From Hyphomicrobiales bacterium (lineage in GTDB: Bacteria; Pseudomonadota; Alphaproteobacteria; Rhizobiales; Xanthobacteraceae): a stretch of 34,118 nucleotides of DNA. Position numbers and translations under genes: made by a program. Below are positions 8,197-16,461 of the stretch, piece by piece. Location of the stretch: assembly GCA_019075925.1 (NCBI GenBank), contig JAGXAC010000017.1, forward strand, positions 1 through 34,118, read 5' to 3'. The notes beneath the pieces were generated by a model. It was not told the origin of the DNA and did not search any database. It saw only the letters and a list, made by a program, of their open reading frames with translations. The stretch's first letter is position 1. Every line of letters starts with the position of its first letter.

Positions 8197-9831
8197 TTAC
8201 TCGGCCGCCACCGCCGTCGGCAGCACGTGATTTTTGAATTGATCGCGCAGTGCGGTCTTCAAAATCTTTCCGGTCGCCGTGTGCGGGATTGCTTTGACGA
8301 AGACGATATCGTCCGGCATCCACCAGTTAGCGATCTTGCCTTTGAGGAATCCGAGTATCTCTTCCTTCGTTGCCGTCTGGCCTTCTTTGATCACGACGAT
8401 CAAAAGCGGCCGCTCGTCCCACTTCGGATGACGCACCCCGATCACCGCAGCTTCGGCCACTTTCGGGTGACCGACGGCCAGGTTTTCCAGATCGATCGAC
8501 GAAATCCATTCGCCGCCTGATTTGATGACGTCCTTGGACCGATCGGTGATCTGCATATAGCCGTACTGGTCCATGGTGCCGACGTCGCCGGTGTCGAAAA
8601 AGCCGTCCGGTTCGATCGCGTCGCCGACCTTGTAATATCCCTTGGCGACGGCGAAGCCGCGCACTTTGATCCGGCCAAAGGTTTTGCCGTCCCACGGCAG
8701 CGCGCGGTTCGCATCGTCGGTTATTTTCATTTCGACGCCGAACGGCGTGTAGCCCTGCTTCTGCTTGACGTCCAGCAGCGCGTCGCCTTTGAGATTGGCG
8801 TATTCGGGCTTGAGGGTGCCGACCGTGCCGAGCGGACTCATCTCGGTCATTCCCCACGCGTGGAAAACCTGAACGCCGTAATCTTCCTCGAAGGTTTTGA
8901 TCATGGCGCGCGGACACGCCGAGCCGCCGATGACGACGCGTTCAAGGTAGGGAAGCTTGCTGCCGGATTTTTCCAGATGTTGCAGCAGCGCCAGCCACAC
9001 CGTGGGAACGGCGCCGGTACAGGTCACTTTATACTCGTTCAGCAACTCGTACACCGACGGCCCATCAAGCTTGGCGCCCGGCATGACCAGCTCGGCGCCG
9101 GCCATCGGCGCGGAGAAAGCCAGCCCCCAGCTGTTGGCATGGAACATCGGCACGATCGGCATGATGACGTCACGGGACGAAATGCCGATGGCGTCCGGCT
9201 GCAACGACAACATCGTATGCAGCACGTTCGAGCGGTGCGAATACAGCACCCCCTTGGGATTGCCCGTAGTGCCGGACGTGTAGCACATGCCGGCCGCGGT
9301 ATTTTCGTCGAACTCTTTCCAGACGAAATCGCCGTCCGCGCCGCCGAGCCATTGTTCGTAAGAGACCGCGTTGGGCAGCGAGGTTTTCGGCATATGCGCG
9401 GCGTCGGTGAACACAATGTAGCGCTCGATGGTCGGCAGCTTGTCGGCGATCTTCTCGAGCAACGGTACGAAGGTGATGTCGGTCATCATCACCCGGTCTT
9501 CGGCATGATTGATGATCCAAACGATCTGTTCGGGGAATAGCCGCGGATTGACGGTGTGGTAAATCGCGCCGATGCCGAGAATGCCGTACCAGCTTTCCAG
9601 GTGTCGCCAGGTATTCCAGGCCAGCGTCGCCACGCGGTCGCCGAGCTTTATTCCGTCGCGGTCGAGCCGCTGCGCCACGCGCAAGGCGCGGGTCCGGACT
9701 TCGGCGTAATTGGTCCGATGGATCGGCCCCTCGATCGAGCGGGTGATGACCTCACGCCCGGCGTGATTAAGCGCGGCATGGTCGATAATGCGGTGACACA
9801 GGAGCGGCCAATCTTGCATGAGCCCAAGCAT
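8197..9831 (-). CDS. Medium/long-chain fatty acid-CoA ligase (acyl-AMP-forming)
   Basis: A 544-residue ANL-superfamily enzyme that activates a carboxylic acid with ATP and joins it to coenzyme A. Core motifs are complete: YTSGTTGNPKG at about 184-194 (P-loop), GMTEMSPLGT (A5), DGFFDTGDVG (A7), DRSKDVIKSGGEWIS (A8, hinge) and, close to the end, ATGKILKT with the catalytic lysine. The start is ATG at 9831 because AGGAGGA at 9838-9844 sits six bases upstream; an in-frame start at 9879 lies before this site and would be wrong. The sequence type matches FadD3/AlkK-like ligases for medium or long chains, but the substrate cannot be fixed. Divergent from the extensin-like gene. Confidence 0.95.
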   Translation of the reverse strand: MLGLMQDWPLLCHRIIDHAALNHAGREVITRSIEGPIHRTNYAEVRTRALRVAQRLDRDGIKLGDRVATLAWNTWRHLESWYGILGIGAIYHTVNPRLFPEQIVWIINHAEDRVMMTDITFVPLLEKIADKLPTIERYIVFTDAAHMPKTSLPNAVSYEQWLGGADGDFVWKEFDENTAAGMCYTSGTTGNPKGVLYSHRSNVLHTMLSLQPDAIGISSRDVIMPIVPMFHANSWGLAFSAPMAGAELVMPGAKLDGPSVYELLNEYKVTCTGAVPTVWLALLQHLEKSGSKLPYLERVVIGGSACPRAMIKTFEEDYGVQVFHAWGMTEMSPLGTVGTLKPEYANLKGDALLDVKQKQGYTPFGVEMKITDDANRALPWDGKTFGRIKVRGFAVAKGYYKVGDAIEPDGFFDTGDVGTMDQYGYMQITDRSKDVIKSGGEWISSIDLENLAVGHPKVAEAAVIGVRHPKWDERPLLIVVIKEGQTATKEEILGFLKGKIANWWMPDDIVFVKAIPHTATGKILKTALRDQFKNHVLPTAVAAE

Positions 9832-10051
9832 GTGAATTCCTCCTGGAATTTGCCTTCTCTGTTCTTGTTGCTTCGTCACGCGGAGGCGACGACACTGCTG
9901 CCATCAATTTAGCCGGATGCGGCGGTGAAGAAAATGCCGACTTTGTTCTCCCAGCATCCTGGGGAACCCTTGAAGCGGAATAGGCCGGCCGGGTAAAGCA
10001 AAGGGCTTCGCGGCTGGGCAACGGGTAACGATCGCACCGGGAATCTGTTGC

Positions 10052-10990
10052 GTGAAGGGTATTGTCCTCATTGCAATGCTGCTCGGAGCGACCGGCGTTG
10101 CGGCGGCACAGCAGGGCACTGTCCCAGCGGCAAAACAGCATCATGGCGCGGCGCTGATGCCGCTCCGCCTTTTACCGGCTCGGCTGCCGCGGGCGCGGCG
10201 GCCTCAGGCATTGGGCATTCCGGAACAATACGGAGCGCCGCAGGAGGCCTTCGCCGGGTTTCCGGAACGCTCCGGCACTGCGAATCCCGCGCCATCGGCC
10301 TGTCAACTCCGGCTGGAAAAGGTCGCCACCTTCAGGCCGTTGCCGGTGCTGGCGGGACCCGGCGAGTGTGGCGGTACTGATGCGGTCCTTCTGAACAGCG
10401 TGCTGCTCGCCGACCAAACGGCGGTGCCGCTGACCCCGCCCGCCACCCTTCGGTGCACCATGGCCGAGGCGATCGCCGACTGGGTGCGGGAAGATGTCGC
10501 GCCCGCGGCGCTGAAGCTTGGATCGCCGCTGCGCGGCGTCGACAACTTCGATTCATACGAATGTCGCGGTCGCAATCGCGTCCGCGGCGCCACGCTGAGC
10601 GAGCACGGCCGGGCCAACGCCCTCGACGTCCGCGGATTTCGCCTGGCTAACGGCGAGACGGTCGGATTGACCGATGTCAGCGTTGACAAAAAATGGCGTG
10701 AGGCAATACGCGCCAGCGCCTGCGCGCGCTTCTCGACGGTGCTCGGTCCCGGCTCCGACGGCAATCACGAACAACATATTCATCTCGACCTCGCCGAGAG
10801 ACGCGGCAATTACAAAACCTGCGAGTGGGATGTCCGCGAGCCGGTCAGGCAAACGCAAATAAGCGATCCGTCGCCCGCAGGCGGCGGCCATCTCGAACAG
10901 GAGATACCGCTGCCTCGTCCGCGGCCGGTCGCCAACGCTACCAACGATGCGCAAGCTCGAGGCAAGAAAAGCCGCGCCCAGCTGAGATGA
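10052..10990 (+). CDS. Secreted extensin-like C-terminal domain protein (LAS-peptidase-like)
   Basis: A 312-residue exported protein with a signal peptide ending at about VAAA-QQG (residue 19), a low-complexity stretch to about residue 80, then the bacterial extensin-like C domain (about 82-262). This domain carries LSEHGRANALDVRGF with H185 and D192 and GNHEQHIHLDL with H244, the spacing seen in the zinc-binding LAS peptidases (VanY, MepA, M15). Six cysteines in the domain (84, 106, 135, 171, 224, 257) could form disulfides. A wall-peptidase role is inference from the motif; the family is still poorly characterised. The start is GTG at 10052, with GGGAA nine bases or so upstream. It converges on the phosphatase gene. 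Confidence 0.85.
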   Translation: MKGIVLIAMLLGATGVAAAQQGTVPAAKQHHGAALMPLRLLPARLPRARRPQALGIPEQYGAPQEAFAGFPERSGTANPAPSACQLRLEKVATFRPLPVLAGPGECGGTDAVLLNSVLLADQTAVPLTPPATLRCTMAEAIADWVREDVAPAALKLGSPLRGVDNFDSYECRGRNRVRGATLSEHGRANALDVRGFRLANGETVGLTDVSVDKKWREAIRASACARFSTVLGPGSDGNHEQHIHLDLAERRGNYKTCEWDVREPVRQTQISDPSPAGGGHLEQEIPLPRPRPVANATNDAQARGKKSRAQLR

Positions 10991-11030
10991 ACGTTCGCGC
11001 GGTCACTCGCAATAGCCGCAGTTTGGCGAA

Positions 11031-11708
11031 TCAGGACGGCCGCTGATTGATCGTTCTGACTCGCCATCCGGCGGTTTGCCGTCCTTGGTAATGGTCGAGC
11101 CGGGTCAGCGAACAATTGTCGATCATGAAGGCAAACCCGCCGCGCGGCGCTAGCCCAAGCGCAAGCGTAATGGCCGCGCGGATCGTTCCGCCATGCGCCA
11201 CGGCGACAACATCGCCGCCTCCATGCGCTTGGGTGATACGGCCGATCGCGGCTTCGACTCGCACCAGCAGATCAACGAAACTTTCGCCATTCGGCGCACG
11301 TTCGTCGGCGGTCGTATACCAGAACGAATCCGGCGCCTGCTGGCGGTTCAGGAGAAACTCGCGTCGATCGAGGCCTTGCCAATCGCCGAGGTGCTGCTCG
11401 GCAAGGTCCTTGTCCTGGACAAATTCCGGCGTCGGGTCGAATTGACCGGCGGCCCAGATCGCGCGTGCGGTCTGGTGGGTGCGCGCGAGATGGCTGGTGA
11501 TCCAGACGGCGTTGCGCGGAAGCAACGCCGCCAGAGCAGCGAACGAGCGCGCATCGCTGCAATCGCAAGGCACATCTGTCTGCCCATAGATCAGGCCGCC
11601 ATCGACAACGACCGGTGCGTGGCGAATCCACCACCACCGTGTGCGCACAAAACCGTCGACCTTGGCTTTGTTGGCAATCAGGTCGTCAAGTGTCGCCGTT
11701 TCGGACAA
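11031..11708 (-). CDS. Histidine phosphatase (phosphoglycerate mutase-like) family protein
   Basis: A 225-residue branch-1 histidine phosphatase. The catalytic core is visible: IRHAP with R29 and nucleophile H30 (Pro in place of the usual Gly after RHA is common in cobalamin-phosphatase-like members), R76 in TSHLARTHQTA, acid/base E104 in LAEQHLGDWQG and H172 in VAHGGTIRA. An N-terminal stretch of about 24 residues precedes the first strand. Members include CobC-type alpha-ribazole phosphatases, but no cobalamin genes are nearby, so the substrate is open. Ends 40 bases from the convergent extensin-like gene. Confidence 0.9.
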   Translation of the reverse strand: MSETATLDDLIANKAKVDGFVRTRWWWIRHAPVVVDGGLIYGQTDVPCDCSDARSFAALAALLPRNAVWITSHLARTHQTARAIWAAGQFDPTPEFVQDKDLAEQHLGDWQGLDRREFLLNRQQAPDSFWYTTADERAPNGESFVDLLVRVEAAIGRITQAHGGGDVVAVAHGGTIRAAITLALGLAPRGGFAFMIDNCSLTRLDHYQGRQTAGWRVRTINQRPS

Positions 11709-11881
11709 GCTCGCTCCTGTTCGCTAGGCTTTTGATTGCGGGCGGCAACGCTGATACGGGCTCTCAGGCCTGCGTTCAAGCGCCGCGGCGCACGCAAATG
11801 CGAACGCATGAGACAGGCTTTGACGGCTCGGCGTTGACACAATAGACCTGAATAACCGCAAAATGCCGCTAAAAGGTCAGC

Positions 11882-13270
11882 ATGTCCCCGCTCAGCAATC
11901 TCGCCGTCCGCGACATCGAAACGCTGGTGCATCCTTACGCCAATCTCGCGCGTTTGCGCCAGACCGGACCGTTGGTCATCGAGCGCGGGGAAGGCATTTA
12001 CGTCTACGACAGCGAAGGCAAGCCCTATATCGAAGGCATGGCCGGCCTGTGGTGCACGGCGCTTGGCTACGGCAACGAAGAGCTGGTCGAGGTCGCTGCC
12101 GCGCAGATGCGCAAGCTCTCGTTTGCGCATCTGTTCAACGGCCGGAGTCATGATCCGGCCATCGAACTCGCCGAAAAACTCAAAGAGATCGCGCCGGTGC
12201 CGATCTCCAAGGTGTTTTTCTGTAATTCCGGATCGGAAGCGAACGATACTCAGGTCAAGCTGGTCTGGTATCTCAACAACGCGCGCGGCAAACCGAGCAA
12301 AAAGAAGATCATCAGCCGGATGAAAGGCTATCACGGCGTTACGGTAGCTTCCGCATCGCTCACCGGCCTTGCCGGAAATCACCGCGACTTCGACATCCCG
12401 CTGCCGGGCTTCCTACATACAGGTTGCCCGCACCACTACCGTTTCGCGCAGGATGGCGAGACCGAGGAGGAATTCGCCAGCCGGCTGGCCGACGAGCTTG
12501 AAGCGCTCGTGGTCAAGGAAGGCCCCGACACGGTGGCGGCCTTCATTGCCGAGCCGGTGATGGGCGCTGGCGGCGTCATCGTGCCGCCGAAGACGTATTT
12601 TCCCAAGATCATGGCGATATGCGCCAAGCACGATGTGTTCGTGATCAGCGACGAGGTCATCTGCGGGTTCGGCCGGCTCGGCACCATGTTCGGCTGCGAG
12701 AAGTTCGGGTTCAAGCCGCAATCGATCTCCGTCGCCAAGGCGTTGTCATCCGCCTACTTGCCGATCGCCGCGGTGATGATTCCGGAGCTGATGTATGAGG
12801 CGCTGTTGGCCGAGAGCAAAAAGATCGGCTCGTTCGGCCATGGGTTCACTTACGGCGGTCATCCGGTTTCGGCTGCGGTCGCGGTCAAAGTGCTCGAAAT
12901 TTACGTGCGCGACCGGATAATCGAAAAAGCCGCCAAGCGGGCACCGTTGTTCCAGGCGCGGCTTGCCGCGCTCAACGGGCATCCGCTGGTCGGCGAGGCG
13001 CGCGGCGTCGGCCTGATCGGCGGCGTTGAGCTGGTTGCGGACAAAGCCAGCAAGCGCCTGTTCGATCCACAGCACGGGGTCGGCGCACAAGTGGTGCGCT
13101 TCGCCGAACAGGAAGGCCTGATCGTGCGGGTCGTCGCCGGTGACGTGCTGACGATCTCGCCGCCGCTCGTGATCGGTGCGGCGCAGATCGAGGAATTGTT
13201 TAACCGGCTGACGCGCGCCCTCGATAGGACGCTCGATTGGGTGACGCGCGAACGGCTCGCGCAGACGTGA
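11882..13270 (+). CDS. Class III pyridoxal-phosphate aminotransferase (omega-aminotransferase type)
   Basis: A 462-residue fold-type I aminotransferase. Family marks are GMAGLWCTALGYGNEEL near 52-68, FFCNSGSEANDTQVKLVW at 112-129 for cofactor phosphate binding, YHGVTVASASLTG, ISDEVICGFGRLGTMFG with D257 contacting the pyridine nitrogen, and SVAKALSSAYLPI with K286 as the Schiff-base lysine. This subgroup holds diamine/putrescine-pyruvate, taurine-pyruvate and beta-alanine-pyruvate transaminases, so it probably moves an omega-amino group to pyruvate; the exact donor is not predictable. ATG at 11882 has AAAGGT upstream. It stands alone, divergent from the phosphatase. Confidence 0.93.
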   Translation: MSPLSNLAVRDIETLVHPYANLARLRQTGPLVIERGEGIYVYDSEGKPYIEGMAGLWCTALGYGNEELVEVAAAQMRKLSFAHLFNGRSHDPAIELAEKLKEIAPVPISKVFFCNSGSEANDTQVKLVWYLNNARGKPSKKKIISRMKGYHGVTVASASLTGLAGNHRDFDIPLPGFLHTGCPHHYRFAQDGETEEEFASRLADELEALVVKEGPDTVAAFIAEPVMGAGGVIVPPKTYFPKIMAICAKHDVFVISDEVICGFGRLGTMFGCEKFGFKPQSISVAKALSSAYLPIAAVMIPELMYEALLAESKKIGSFGHGFTYGGHPVSAAVAVKVLEIYVRDRIIEKAAKRAPLFQARLAALNGHPLVGEARGVGLIGGVELVADKASKRLFDPQHGVGAQVVRFAEQEGLIVRVVAGDVLTISPPLVIGAAQIEELFNRLTRALDRTLDWVTRERLAQT

Positions 13271-13326
13271 TGGCCGAAAGCAAGCATTGGCAGGACATCG
13301 GCGAGTAATGCACCGAAGTTTCGCCG

Positions 13327-13354
13327 TCGCCGTGAATATTGCATTCACCGGCGA
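13327..13354 (+). terminator. Hairpin between aminotransferase and metallophosphoesterase genes
   Basis: TCGCCGTGAAT at 13327-13337 pairs with ATTCAC-c-GGCGA at 13343-13354, an 11-base-pair stem with one bulged C and a 5-base loop. It sits 56 bases beyond the aminotransferase stop and 18 bases before the next start. No T-run follows, so it may be an attenuating structure or a leader hairpin rather than a terminator. Confidence 0.3.
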
Positions 13355-13372
13355 GGCGTTAGTGTCAGCGAC

Positions 13373-14311
13373 ATGAACTCCAAAGCGCCACGTGCAACCG
13401 AACGCACGGCGGGCCCGCGCGCCGAGCGGCCCGCGCCGGCGCGTATAAGCCGGCGCCGCCTTCTCCTTGGGGCCGCCGGGCTCGTTGGCATATCGCCGGC
13501 GGCGGCCGGCGCGTACGCGGCTGGGATTGAGCCGCGCAGCCTCGTGGTGACGCGCTACGCGCCGAACCCTCCCGCTTGGCCGGCAGACCGCAAGCTATCC
13601 ATCACGGTGATCGCCGATCTGCACGCCGGCAGTCCGGACATGACGCTTACGCATGTTCGCCGCGTGGTTGAGACCGCCAATCTCTTGCGCTCCGACGTGA
13701 TCGTGCTGCTGGGCGATTACACCGCGTCGTATGTGATCGCCAATACCAAAGTTCCCTACCGGGATTGGGCCGCGGAATTGGCGCAGCTTTCCGCTCCGCT
13801 GGGCACCTGGGCCATACTCGGCAACCACGATTGGTGGAACGATCTCCCCGACGTCCGCCAGGCGCTGGCAGACGCGCATATTCCGGTGCTGGAAAACAAT
13901 GCGGTCATGCTCGACGGCGAAGGGCGTCGATTTTGGCTCGCCGGCCTCGGCGATCAAATTGCGTTCCGCATCGGTCGTCACCGGTTCCGCGGCGTCGACG
14001 ACCTGCCGGCAACACTGGCTGAGGTCAGAACCGACGACCCGGTGCTGTTGCTGGTGCATGAGCCGGACATCTTTCCGAACGTCCCCTCGCGTGTCGCGCT
14101 GACGCTCGCCGGCCATACGCACGGCGGACAAATTCGCGTGCCGCTGATTTGGCCGGCTTTTGTTCCGTCGCAATACGGCGGGCGTTTCGCCTACGGCCAC
14201 ATCGTCGAGCAAGGCCGGCATTTGATTGTTTCAGGAGGGCTCGGCACCAGCGTCATCCCGGCTCGGCTCGGCGTGCCTCCGGAAATCGTGCGGATCGATC
14301 TCGGCGCTTGA
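13373..14311 (+). CDS. Tat-exported metallophosphoesterase (YkuE/YaeI-like)
   Basis: A 312-residue calcineurin-like phosphoesterase. The N-terminus has a twin-arginine signal, ISRRRLLLGAAGLVG, followed by a hydrophobic stretch to about residue 50, so export in folded form with its metals is expected. The five metal-binding blocks are in order: IADLHAG, LLGDYT, GNHDWW, a VHEPD segment and GHTHGGQIRVP. Relatives act on phosphodiesters, including lipid-linked ones; the actual substrate is unknown. The only sensible start is ATG at 13373, although its ribosome site is weak. It converges on the L,D-transpeptidase gene, separated by a clear terminator facing the other way. Confidence 0.92.
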   Translation: MNSKAPRATERTAGPRAERPAPARISRRRLLLGAAGLVGISPAAAGAYAAGIEPRSLVVTRYAPNPPAWPADRKLSITVIADLHAGSPDMTLTHVRRVVETANLLRSDVIVLLGDYTASYVIANTKVPYRDWAAELAQLSAPLGTWAILGNHDWWNDLPDVRQALADAHIPVLENNAVMLDGEGRRFWLAGLGDQIAFRIGRHRFRGVDDLPATLAEVRTDDPVLLLVHEPDIFPNVPSRVALTLAGHTHGGQIRVPLIWPAFVPSQYGGRFAYGHIVEQGRHLIVSGGLGTSVIPARLGVPPEIVRIDLGA

Positions 14312-14320
14312 GCGGTGTTG

Positions 14321-14354
14321 AAAAAGAGAGGGCGCCGAACCATGTCCGGCGCCC
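14321..14354 (-). terminator. Intrinsic terminator of the L,D-transpeptidase gene
   Basis: On the minus strand the stem GGGCGCCG/CGGCGCCC (arms 14347-14354 and 14330-14337, 9-base loop) is followed by CTCTCTTTTTC, a classic stem plus T-run. It begins 29 bases past the transpeptidase stop and ends just before the convergent phosphoesterase stop. This is the best terminator in the window. Confidence 0.78.
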
Positions 14355-14382
14355 CGATCTGCTAGCGCGTTTGCCGGATCGT

Positions 14383-15066
14383 TCAGTAGGCAGCCGCACT
14401 CTGGCTGACGCCTGCGATGCGCGGGCTGAATAGACCGCCGTCGCCATGGGGTGGCAAGACCACGACGGGCGTGCCGACCTTGACATGGTTGTACAGGTCG
14501 ATCGCATCCTCGTTGGTCATACGAATGCATCCGGAGGAAACCGCACTGCCGATGTATTCGGGCTGGTTGGTGCCGTGGATGCGATAGAGCGTGTCCTTGT
14601 TCCCGGAATAAAGATACATGCCGCGGGCGCCCATGGGATTGTGCGGGCCGCCGGTCACGTAAGCGGGCAACGGTCCGAGCCGCGCTTGCTCGCTGGGGGT
14701 CGGAATCCATGGCGGCCATTCTTGCATGCGGCCGACTTTGGCGAGGCCGCTCCAGGCTTGCGCTTCTTCGCCGACCGCAATGCCGTAGCGGATCGCCTTG
14801 CCGCCCGGCAGCACGTAATAAAGGAACTTGTTGTCGCTATCGACGAGGACGGTCCCGGGGGCCTCCTTGCGGTGATAATCGACAATGTGCCGTTGAAATG
14901 TTTCGGGAACCGCCGCCTGATTGTACGGCAGGTTGGACATCAAGTCTTTGTCCTTCTGGTTCCAACCGGCCTCGCCCGCGGGATCGAGCGTCCCGCCTGC
15001 CATGTCCTGAACGCAGCCACCAAGCGCGAGAGCGGCGACGATGAAAACAAGCGCACGCATTGTCAT
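14383..15066 (-). CDS. L,D-transpeptidase (YkuD) lipoprotein
   Basis: A 227-residue protein with a lipoprotein signal: LALGGC places the lipidated cysteine at 18. The YkuD domain occupies about 72-205 and has the catalytic layout YRIHGTNQPEYIG with H164 and SSGCIRM with the nucleophile C180. Such enzymes form 3-3 crosslinks in peptidoglycan or attach proteins to it, acting in the periplasm from a lipid anchor. Only the YkuD domain is present, with no LysM or peptidoglycan-binding module. The start at 15066 has GTAGGT upstream; M3 is equally possible. A strong terminator follows it. Confidence 0.94.
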   Translation of the reverse strand: MTMRALVFIVAALALGGCVQDMAGGTLDPAGEAGWNQKDKDLMSNLPYNQAAVPETFQRHIVDYHRKEAPGTVLVDSDNKFLYYVLPGGKAIRYGIAVGEEAQAWSGLAKVGRMQEWPPWIPTPSEQARLGPLPAYVTGGPHNPMGARGMYLYSGNKDTLYRIHGTNQPEYIGSAVSSGCIRMTNEDAIDLYNHVKVGTPVVVLPPHGDGGLFSPRIAGVSQSAAAY

Positions 15067-15397
15067 GAGCTACCTACTATTTCGCCGTCCCAGCCTGGAA
15101 TGTCCCCGCGGATTCTGTACCGAAATCGTCACCATCATTCCAGCATCCCGCACCGTCCGGCGCCAATGTCGCGGTGAAGTGTTGCAGGAATGCCTCACCT
15201 TGGCGCGGGCTGCGGTTCTTCTTCGCGGCCTCCCGCCCATAATGGTTTGCACTCATTAACCAAGGGTTTACCAGCCGTTCTGTCATCTACCCCCGACGCG
15301 GAAACGGGAGCGATGTCACGACACGGCGCGATTTCCCGCCCATTTCCGCCCAAGTCGCGATGTATTGCCGGTCATCGCTCATGAAGGGGAACGGGTT
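15067..15397. other. Intergenic region between L,D-transpeptidase and a small unknown gene
   Basis: No supportable gene lies here. It must hold the divergent promoters of the two flanking genes, but I see no good sigma-70 match. The one notable site is a CtrA-like sequence at 15256-15271. The stretch near 15383-15390 (AAGGGGAA) is the ribosome site of the following small gene. Confidence 0.5.
15256..15271. promoter_or_regulatory. CtrA-like binding site (one mismatch)
   Basis: TTAA-CCAAGGG-TTTAC matches the alphaproteobacterial CtrA full-site pattern TTAA-N7-TTAAC except for one base, and its first half extends to TTAACC-A. It lies about 190 bases before the L,D-transpeptidase start and about 127 before the small gene on the other side. 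A single degenerate match can occur by chance. Confidence 0.3.
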
Positions 15398-15607
15398 TTG
15401 ACACTATCGGACGTGACGGCCAAGGCCGTAAACTACAACGAGCAAAAGCGCGGGGCTGCTTCGGACAACGTCGCCCTGCATTTGCGCTATCGCCAGATCG
15501 GAATCTCGGCCGTCGCGGCTGCCGTACGCTATCAGGGCAGCGGCAAGAACCCGGCGTACGCGCCCGTACCGATCAAGCCGTCGATGCGTGAGGCGTCCGC
15601 CTCCTGA
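15398..15607 (+). CDS. Small protein of unknown function
   Basis: A 69-residue soluble protein that I do not recognise. It has an acidic-neutral first half (TLSDVTAKAVNYNEQKRGA), a basic-hydrophobic middle (ALHLRYRQIGISAVAAAVRY) that could be an amphipathic helix, and a Pro-rich tail. No signal peptide or membrane helix is clear. The start chosen is TTG at 15398, because AAGGGGAA lies eight bases upstream; another TTG at 15365 is in frame but precedes that site. The good ribosome site is the main support for a real gene. It is 140 bases upstream of yihA on the same strand. Confidence 0.6.
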   Translation: MTLSDVTAKAVNYNEQKRGAASDNVALHLRYRQIGISAVAAAVRYQGSGKNPAYAPVPIKPSMREASAS

Positions 15608-15747
15608 GAACAGCTAACGCTCAACAACGCGACACGTTCGGCGGCAATTCGATTCGATCGCCATGCCGGCGGTTGTCGCGCCGTTGCGATGGAAATCGCA
15701 CGGTCGCGGCGATACGATGAATGCGAGCGGGCGGGCGGTTGGACACC

Positions 15748-16449
15748 ATGAGCGCGGCGACCGAGTTCTCCGATGCGGAGATTGAGGCTGGGCGCCGGCT
15801 GTTCGCCGGCGAATGGAGCTTCCTTTCGGCGGCCGGCTCGCTTGCCTCACTGCCGCCGGCGCGGACGCTTGAAGTCGCATTCGCCGGCCGCTCCAATGTC
15901 GGAAAATCGAGCCTGATCAACGCGCTCACCGGCCGGCGTTCGTTGGCGCGGACGTCGAACACACCGGGCCGCACCCAGGAGCTGATTTTTTTTGGCGGCC
16001 CGCACCGGATGATGCTGGTCGATCTGCCGGGCTACGGCTATGCCGCAGCCGCCAAGAGCAAGGTCGCGGCCTGGACTCGGCTCATTCACGCTTATCTCAA
16101 TGGGCGCGCGACGCTGGCGCGTGTCTATGTGCTGATCGATGCGCGCCATGGACTGAAGGCGGTCGACGAGATCATTCTCGACACGCTTGGCCAAGCCGCG
16201 GTCAGTTACGAGATCGTTCTGACGAAAAGCGATCAAGTCACCGCCGCCAAACTTGCCGAATGCCGCCGCACGACTCTGGATTCCATTCATAACCGTCCGG
16301 CGGCCTTTCCAGACATTGTCGCGACGTCGGCGCATACCGGTGACGGAATCCCGACCTTGCGTGCGGCAATCGGGCGTCTTATTCGCGAGCGGGAACACAT
16401 CGCCGGCCGCGGATCCGATCCGGGCCGGCGTGTGCCGTCTTGTCGGTGA
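15748..16449 (+). CDS. yihA: Ribosome biogenesis GTPase YihA/YsxC/EngB
   Basis: A 233-residue essential-type GTPase that assists assembly of the large ribosomal subunit. Motifs: G1 GRSNVGKSS at 47-55, the switch region TSNTPGRTQELIFF, G3 DLPGYG at 92-97, G4 TKSD at 159-162 and G5 SAHTGDG. The start ATG at 15748 is chosen for length and for GGCGG nine bases upstream; ATG at 15721 would add nine residues. A basic C-terminal tail of about 20 residues (to RRVPSCR) exceeds the family norm. In many relatives this gene directly follows yidC and precedes argB; here both neighbours differ. Confidence 0.96.
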   Translation: MSAATEFSDAEIEAGRRLFAGEWSFLSAAGSLASLPPARTLEVAFAGRSNVGKSSLINALTGRRSLARTSNTPGRTQELIFFGGPHRMMLVDLPGYGYAAAAKSKVAAWTRLIHAYLNGRATLARVYVLIDARHGLKAVDEIILDTLGQAAVSYEIVLTKSDQVTAAKLAECRRTTLDSIHNRPAAFPDIVATSAHTGDGIPTLRAAIGRLIREREHIAGRGSDPGRRVPSCR

Positions 16450-16461
16450 CGTCCTTGTGCG

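Noticed and set aside
11834-11862. TTGACA upstream of the aminotransferase gene
   Set aside because: Perfect -35 but no acceptable -10 at 16-18 bases (CGCAAA at 17), so not listed as a promoter.
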